NCBI RefSeq assembly: GCF_004570325.1
Contig: NZ_SPQO01000001.1
Location: 271,214 to 335,213 of the forward strand
From: Mycobacterium sp. PS03-16
GTDB lineage: Bacteria; Actinomycetota; Actinomycetes; Mycobacteriales; Mycobacteriaceae
Direction of reading: 5' to 3'
DNA: 64,000 bases
This document shows positions 59,697 through 64,000 of the stretch, one piece after another. Both the position numbers and the translations under genes were made by a program. Under the pieces are notes generated by a model. That model had not been told where the DNA came from and made no database searches. It saw only the letters and a list, made by a program, of their open reading frames with translations. Positions within the stretch are counted from its first letter, which is position 1, and every line of letters begins with the position of its first letter.

Positions 59697-61391
59697 TCAG
59701 TTGATCCGCACCGGTGTGCCTTTGATGACGGTCTGGCCGGCGGCGGCGATGCTGATCTCGCGGCCTTTGAGCTCGAGCTTGCCGCCCGAGGCGTCGACGA
59801 CCACACCGCGCGATCCCGTAATGACGACGGTGCCGTCGCTGTGGATCTCGACCTGGCTGCCCGCGGCGTCGAGCGCGATGCGCAGCTTCCCGTCGCCGGT
59901 GGCGGTGGTGATGCCGTCGGAGCGTCCCTCGTCGTCGAGCAGGTCGATGCGGTGTCCGCGCCGTGATACCAGCGACCGGCGGTTGACTGCACCGGTGCCG
60001 CTGTCGATGACGGCCGGACCCTTGCTGTCGGGCGGATCCGCGCCGTTGTGTAGTCCGCCGAGCACATACGGGCGCTGCGGATCACCCTGTTCGAACGCCA
60101 CCAGCACCTCGTCGCCGACCTCGGGGAGGACGAGCGTGCCGCGCTCCTTGCCGGCGCCGATCTGCACGGTGCGCGCCCAATCGCTGACGTAGTCGTCGGA
60201 CAGCCACGGGAACGTCAGCCGGACGCGACCCTGACCGGCGGGGTCATTGGCGTCGGTGACCACGGCGATGACCACGCCGCGCGCGTCGCCGTCGCTGCCG
60301 CTGCCGCCGGCCAACCCGTAGAGGCTGCGTTCCTGGCGGCCGGTCACCGAGAACGCGGTGGTGTAGCCGCCGCTGTTGACGTCGTAGCGGTGCCGGGCGG
60401 TGGTGACCGTGTACTTGCCGTCAAAGGGAGTGCCTGCGTTCTCGATTCGGATCCCGACGTCGGCGCGCAGTTTCGGGTTGCCGCGTGCGACCGCGTCGAG
60501 TTCGGCGAACGAACTGCCGATCTCCTCGGCCAGCGCCCCGGCGGCGGAGTCGGCTTCGGACTGGGTGCGGTAAGCCACCTCGGAGGCGACATAGGTGGGG
60601 TCGCCGAACACCTTGGCCATATCGGCGGGGGTGAGAGTGGGCAGTTCGACGCTGGCGGTGGCCGCAGGCACGGTGCTCACGATCTTCCGTTTCTGCGCGA
60701 CGTCCCAGCCGCGGACCTCGACGTCGGCCACCTGTTCGGCGGCGGTGACGACGCCGCGGAAGCGCAGCAGGTCACTGCCCAGCCGCAGTACCAGCGGGTT
60801 GACTTCCTCCTTAGGCGCCGACGGCGCGGTGCCGGCCGCCTGCCGCGCGGTGAAATCGAGTCTGTCGTCGCGCATCTTGAGCTCGAAGCCGATCCGTCGG
60901 GCGACCCGGTCGAGGAACTCCCAGTCGGTCTGCCCGCACTGCCCGAGATGGTCGAAGACGGTCGGTGTCGACTGCACCTGCCCCGGGGTCAGACCCGCCC
61001 GCTGCGCCACCTGTGTCACCGCGTCCGAGGCGGTGATCTGCGTGTAGGAGGTGGTGTGCCGGCCGCGGAACAGGCGGTGGGTGGGATCGAAGCCGCGGAT
61101 GACGGTGAAGCTGCCGGTGGTGTCGAATGCCGCTTCCAGCGCGGTCACCTCACCGGAGAACAACGGTTCGGGCGTCTGCGCGGCATCGGTGGCGACCGCG
61201 ATGGTGACTTTCGCGCCCATCTTGACGGCCGACTTGTCGACCACGATCCGGCCCGGATCGCGGAAGCGGAGCATGAACGCGTCGGGCAGGCGCAGGCTGA
61301 AGTCGACGTAGGCGGAGGTCAGCAGCGCGGCCACGTCGGCGGCCAGGGGCTGGCCGCCGATCGTGACGAGAAACGTTGCGGTGCTCGCCAT
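59697..61391 (-). CDS. VgrG/gp5-gp27-like central spike protein of eCIS
   Basis: 564 residues. Residues 1-355 form the gp27-like hub (phage late control D type: FLDRVARRIGFELKMRDDRLDF). Residues 372-450 are the gp5 OB-fold: GQGRVRLTFPWLSDD, LVLPEVGDEVLVAFEQGDPQRPYVLGGLHNG. A short C-terminal beta-helix follows (QVEIHSDGTVVITGSRG, ISIAAAGQTVIKG). No enzymatic extension. Corresponds to Afp8/Pvc8. Confidence 0.93.
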   Translation of the reverse strand: MASTATFLVTIGGQPLAADVAALLTSAYVDFSLRLPDAFMLRFRDPGRIVVDKSAVKMGAKVTIAVATDAAQTPEPLFSGEVTALEAAFDTTGSFTVIRGFDPTHRLFRGRHTTSYTQITASDAVTQVAQRAGLTPGQVQSTPTVFDHLGQCGQTDWEFLDRVARRIGFELKMRDDRLDFTARQAAGTAPSAPKEEVNPLVLRLGSDLLRFRGVVTAAEQVADVEVRGWDVAQKRKIVSTVPAATASVELPTLTPADMAKVFGDPTYVASEVAYRTQSEADSAAGALAEEIGSSFAELDAVARGNPKLRADVGIRIENAGTPFDGKYTVTTARHRYDVNSGGYTTAFSVTGRQERSLYGLAGGSGSDGDARGVVIAVVTDANDPAGQGRVRLTFPWLSDDYVSDWARTVQIGAGKERGTLVLPEVGDEVLVAFEQGDPQRPYVLGGLHNGADPPDSKGPAVIDSGTGAVNRRSLVSRRGHRIDLLDDEGRSDGITTATGDGKLRIALDAAGSQVEIHSDGTVVITGSRGVVVDASGGKLELKGREISIAAAGQTVIKGTPVRIN

Positions 61392-61397
61392 CCCGTG

Positions 61398-62162
61398 TCA
61401 CCTCGCCAGCGTCTCGGGGGACGGCAGCATGATCGGGGTGCCTGCGGCCACCCGCATCGGGTCGTCGATGCCGTTGTACTCGGCGAGTGCCCGCCACAGG
61501 GTGGGGTCGCCGTACTCCTGATAGGCGACCAGGGCCAGGGTGTCGCCGGCGATCACGGTGTGCGCCCTGTCGACGGCGTAGACGCCGGAGGTCGGATTCT
61601 GCTTGCTCTGTTCGGCCGGCATCTCCTCGAGGTTCACCGAACAGACCGCGCGGGTGGGCACCCCGTTGGAGGCGAACCGCGTGTACTTCGCATTGACCTG
61701 GGTGACGAACGCGGGGAAGCTCGTGACGTTGCCCCACTTGAACACCACCAGCGGCGGCATCGGCTTCTTGGCGGTGCGGGACTTCTCCACCGGCACACAG
61801 CAACTGAACAGCTTCTCGACGGCGTCGACCACGCTGTCGGTGTGCTTGAGGGTGGCGTCGAAGAACATCTCCAGGGTGAGCTTGCACGGGTCGGCACCGC
61901 TGAATTCCGGGGGGCCGGCCTGTTTGGCGCCCTTGACCGGTTTGCGTTCCCACTTCGCCGACTTGCTGATCGACACCTCCTTCGGGTTGAACTGGAAGGT
62001 CACGCTGCCGATCGGGCTGCCGCACTTGCTGCCGCCGGGCGCGTCGGTCGCCTCGTACATCTCGATCGAGGCGTGGTCGTAGGTCGGGCCGCCCGAACTG
62101 ACCATCGTGCTCTCGGTGACCCCGGCCGGCTTGCCCGAGCTGGTGAGCGCGATCGCGGTCAT
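61398..62162 (-). CDS. LysM-domain inner tube/baseplate adaptor (Afp7-like)
   Basis: 254 residues from the ATG at 62162, overlapping the tube gene's stop (ATGA). N-terminal part with VTFQFNPKEVSISKSAKWERKP, the tube-like fold of CIS adaptor proteins, and a LysM domain at 198-248 (HTVIAGDTLALVAYQEYGDPTLWRALAEYN). In Afp/PVC particles this protein joins tube and spike. A longer ORF start to 62453 is antisense-frame noise within the tube gene. Confidence 0.9.
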   Translation of the reverse strand: MTAIALTSSGKPAGVTESTMVSSGGPTYDHASIEMYEATDAPGGSKCGSPIGSVTFQFNPKEVSISKSAKWERKPVKGAKQAGPPEFSGADPCKLTLEMFFDATLKHTDSVVDAVEKLFSCCVPVEKSRTAKKPMPPLVVFKWGNVTSFPAFVTQVNAKYTRFASNGVPTRAVCSVNLEEMPAEQSKQNPTSGVYAVDRAHTVIAGDTLALVAYQEYGDPTLWRALAEYNGIDDPMRVAAGTPIMLPSPETLAR

Positions 62163-62614
62163 CGGCCCGCTCCGCCCGGCAGGAATCCGTGGTGGGCGAT
62201 CTCGAGGGTCTCGGTGAACACCTTCGGGGAGTCGAGGTTGAGGCTGGGCCCGGTCCAGCGCACCGGCACCACCCCGTTGAGCGACCAGGTGGCGATCGGC
62301 TTCCCGTCCGAGCGCATCGCCTTGATCACCGCCGTGGTCGGTTTCATACCGCCCAGCGCGGCGGAGATCCAGGAGATCAGCTTGTCGCTGTCCCGTCCGA
62401 CGGGGCGGGACAGCTTGATGTTGCTGTACTTCATCCGGGTGGGCAGCTGCCACACCATGGTGTTGTTGCCGCCCTCTTCGCGCTGCTCCATCACGACCTC
62501 CAGACCGAGGCCCTCACAGGTGGAGAAGGTGCCGATGGACTCCTTATCCAGTTCCACCGCGAAACACACACCGACCCAGGGCTCGTCGTTGTCCTGGCCG
62601 CCTTCGCCGCTCAT
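62159..62614 (-). CDS. Tail tube protein (gp19-like) of eCIS
   Basis: 151 residues: FAVELDKESIGTFSTCEGLG, EQREEGGNNTMVWQLPTRMKYSNIKLSRPVGRDSDKLISWI, and ETLEIAHHGFLPGG. This is the T4 gp19/Afp5 tube family, whose hexamers build the inner channel. Starts 13 bp after the upstream stop and is coupled to the LysM gene. An initiator-type (Afp5) tube is likely from its position; the main tube gene would lie beyond the window. Confidence 0.9.
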   Translation of the reverse strand: MSGEGGQDNDEPWVGVCFAVELDKESIGTFSTCEGLGLEVVMEQREEGGNNTMVWQLPTRMKYSNIKLSRPVGRDSDKLISWISAALGGMKPTTAVIKAMRSDGKPIATWSLNGVVPVRWTGPSLNLDSPKVFTETLEIAHHGFLPGGAGR

Positions 62615-62627
62615 CGGTTCCTCCCGG

Positions 62628-64000
62628 TCATCTGCGGACGTCCATCAGCGCTCCGGCCCGTTCCCGGTCGAGCCACAACTCCGAGCGCAGGCGGGCCGCC
62701 AGAGGGTCGTAGAGCCGGTTGACCAGCTCGTCGATGTTCGGGCCGGCCGGTGCTGGGCTCGGGGCGGGCGGGACAGCGGCAGCGGAAGTGGGAGCGGCGT
62801 CCTGCGCGGCGGGGGGCGCGGCGGGGGCGTCGGATTCGCCCGTCTCCTCGGCCTCGCGCTGCACCTGTGCCGGGGCGAAGCTGACCTCGGTGTACCCGTC
62901 GTGCTGCGTGACGGTGGCCGGCGCCCCGGACGGCGCATCGTCGCCGGGAGTTGCCGGGGCGGCGGGTCGTGCGAATATGCGCTGCAGCGACATCGGTTTC
63001 GGGCTGTCGGCCACCAGCGCCGGGCTGGGTGCGGCGGTGTCGAAGAGCCGTGATGTGACCGTGTCGCGCGCGGGTAGCGGCGGCTGCACGACGAGCCGGC
63101 GGGCGGTCCGTTCCTCGGCGGGCGCCGGGCCCGCGAATGGGCTGCGCTGGATGGTGGCCACGGGGGGTGCGGTCGTGCGGTGTGGGAGCGTCGGTGGCCC
63201 AGAGGCGGTGCGCTGCAGCGCCGTCGACGCGGCGAGTGGTCTCGGGACGTGGGGGGAAGGAGCATCGCCGGCGACGGTGAGTTCACGGGCTGCGACGAGG
63301 CGTTCGACCACGCGCGACGGTGCCGAGGTGGGAAATGGTGGCTCGTGCGGCGGCGCGGCCGTCGAGCGCTGCACGGGCGCCGCGCCCTCTGCGGACGGCG
63401 CCGCGGTGTGGTCGGGCAGTCGCGGCGCGCTGCTGGGGGCGACACGCAACGGAGACGACGATTCCGGCACCGACCGAGGCGGTGTCAGCGTCCGATCACG
63501 TTGCAGTGCAGGGGGAGTGGGCGCAACGCGCGGTGGAGCCGGTGCAGCGTCCGGCGGGGCGGCGGCGCTCCGCTGCACCGGGCCCGTGACCTGCCGGCGG
63601 GTGGGCAGCGGCGCGGTCGGCGCTGCCGACGTCGGCATCCGCACGGGGTCATCCGGGGCGAACCACGTGATCGCCTCCGTCGTCGACCGTTGGACGTCGC
63701 GGAAAGCCGGCGACTGGACCGCGTCGTCGACGATGTCGATGTGGTGGGTCGGTGGATCCGTCGCAGCGTCGACGGCGATGGGCCGCGGCAGCGGCGTCCG
63801 CGCGTTCGATACGGCGCCCGGCGGCAACGGCGTCGACGGGGGCGTGAGGAAGGGAAGGCGCTGCACCGGGATGGCGGGAGGAGCCGCGGCCCGGCCGGTG
63901 TCGGGTGGCCGCGTCGGCGTGCGAGGCGGCGGTGCGACCTCGGTGCGCGGCGGGTCGGCGGTGGCGCGCTGGACGGCCGGCCTCGGCGGTGGGGAAGATC
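62628..64000 (-). CDS. eCIS-associated Pro-rich VQR-repeat protein, 5' end cut by window
   Basis: The frame is open from 64000 to 62628 (at least 457 residues); a GTG at 63866 is internal. Composition is Pro/Ala/Thr-rich and disordered, with ten (V/L/I)QR triplets about 20-55 residues apart. The last 36 residues (NIDELVNRLYDPLAARLRSE, LWLDRERAGALMDVRR) are conserved-looking and helical, as in short eCIS proteins placed just before the tube gene. VQR-type motifs also occur in eCIS-associated DUF4157 proteins. Function unknown; probably a particle-assembly or cargo-related factor. Confidence 0.72.
   Translation of the reverse strand, partial: SSPPPRPAVQRATADPPRTEVAPPPRTPTRPPDTGRAAAPPAIPVQRLPFLTPPSTPLPPGAVSNARTPLPRPIAVDAATDPPTHHIDIVDDAVQSPAFRDVQRSTTEAITWFAPDDPVRMPTSAAPTAPLPTRRQVTGPVQRSAAAPPDAAPAPPRVAPTPPALQRDRTLTPPRSVPESSSPLRVAPSSAPRLPDHTAAPSAEGAAPVQRSTAAPPHEPPFPTSAPSRVVERLVAARELTVAGDAPSPHVPRPLAASTALQRTASGPPTLPHRTTAPPVATIQRSPFAGPAPAEERTARRLVVQPPLPARDTVTSRLFDTAAPSPALVADSPKPMSLQRIFARPAAPATPGDDAPSGAPATVTQHDGYTEVSFAPAQVQREAEETGESDAPAAPPAAQDAAPTSAAAVPPAPSPAPAGPNIDELVNRLYDPLAARLRSELWLDRERAGALMDVRR

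Noticed and set aside
60390..63053. 887-codon open frame on the + strand
   Set aside because: It is antisense to four eCIS genes with clear family motifs; its Arg/Gly/His-rich composition is the usual shadow of GC-rich codon bias.
56414..64000. Idea that the tail genes are a complete prophage
   Set aside because: No integrase, capsid, portal, terminase, holin or attachment repeats are seen, and gene order follows contractile injection loci. It could be revised if the sequence beyond 64000 shows head genes.

Overview
The window is high-GC actinobacterial chromosome, most likely an environmental Mycolicibacterium/Mycobacterium. The evidence is F420-type luciferase-like oxidoreductases, a DUF3060 protein with the usual mycobacterial N-terminus, a UsfY-like small membrane protein with a SigF-like promoter, a recC-recB / recD gene group, and many GTG starts and ATGA/TGATG stop-start overlaps. 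I saw no rRNA, tRNA, insertion sequence or CRISPR array.

Layout. 1-7.6 kb: ordinary catabolic and envelope genes: an F420 LLM oxidoreductase fragment, a haloalkane-dehalogenase-like hydrolase, two tandem TetR regulators, an NAD-dependent epimerase, a type II haloacid dehalogenase, a YdcF-like exported protein, a DUF3060 protein, a TspO-like membrane protein and an AhpD-like protein. 7.6-25.9 kb: a strongly accessory block. A serine hydrolase and a subtilisin-like protease run leftward. Across a 353-bp AT-rich divergent promoter region, a tightly packed seven-gene operon runs rightward: a hemopexin-repeat protein fused to a phage-P5-like muralytic domain, an M23-like peptidase, a DUF6603-like protein (981 aa), two very large proteins of unknown function (933 and 1415 aa), a 559-aa unknown protein, and a lytic-transglycosylase-like protein. 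None of the enzymes has a Sec signal peptide, although three are predicted peptidoglycan hydrolases. This is the best candidate for an undescribed system here. 25.9-44.9 kb: housekeeping genes: a flippase/kinase-like fusion, a sulfatase, an SRPBCC protein, recD, a NYN protein, a STAS protein, recB, recC, an XRE regulator divergent from a methionine aminopeptidase, an MFS pump with a MarR regulator, an FAD reductase and a UsfY-like protein. 45.0-50.9 kb: a sodium/solute symporter with two tandem flavin monooxygenases (probable import and oxidation of a small organic compound), then a TetR/crotonase pair. 51.1-56.4 kb: two large STAND/LuxR-type and AAA-BTAD regulators. 56.4-64 kb: the 3' part of an extracellular contractile injection system (eCIS) operon read leftward: a VQR-repeat protein (cut by the window edge), tube, LysM protein, VgrG-like spike, PAAR tip, gp25, baseplate J and tail protein I. 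Sheath, tape measure, fibre and AAA+ ATPase genes are not in the window and would be expected beyond 64000.

How the parts may fit: the eCIS genes encode the tube, spike and baseplate of a contractile particle, and the two adjacent regulators converge on its last gene. The 7.6-25.9 kb block could supply a second surface or particle-like assembly with wall-degrading and proteolytic activities. A functional link between the two is inference only. Intergenic regions contain several clean operator-like palindromes, noted individually.
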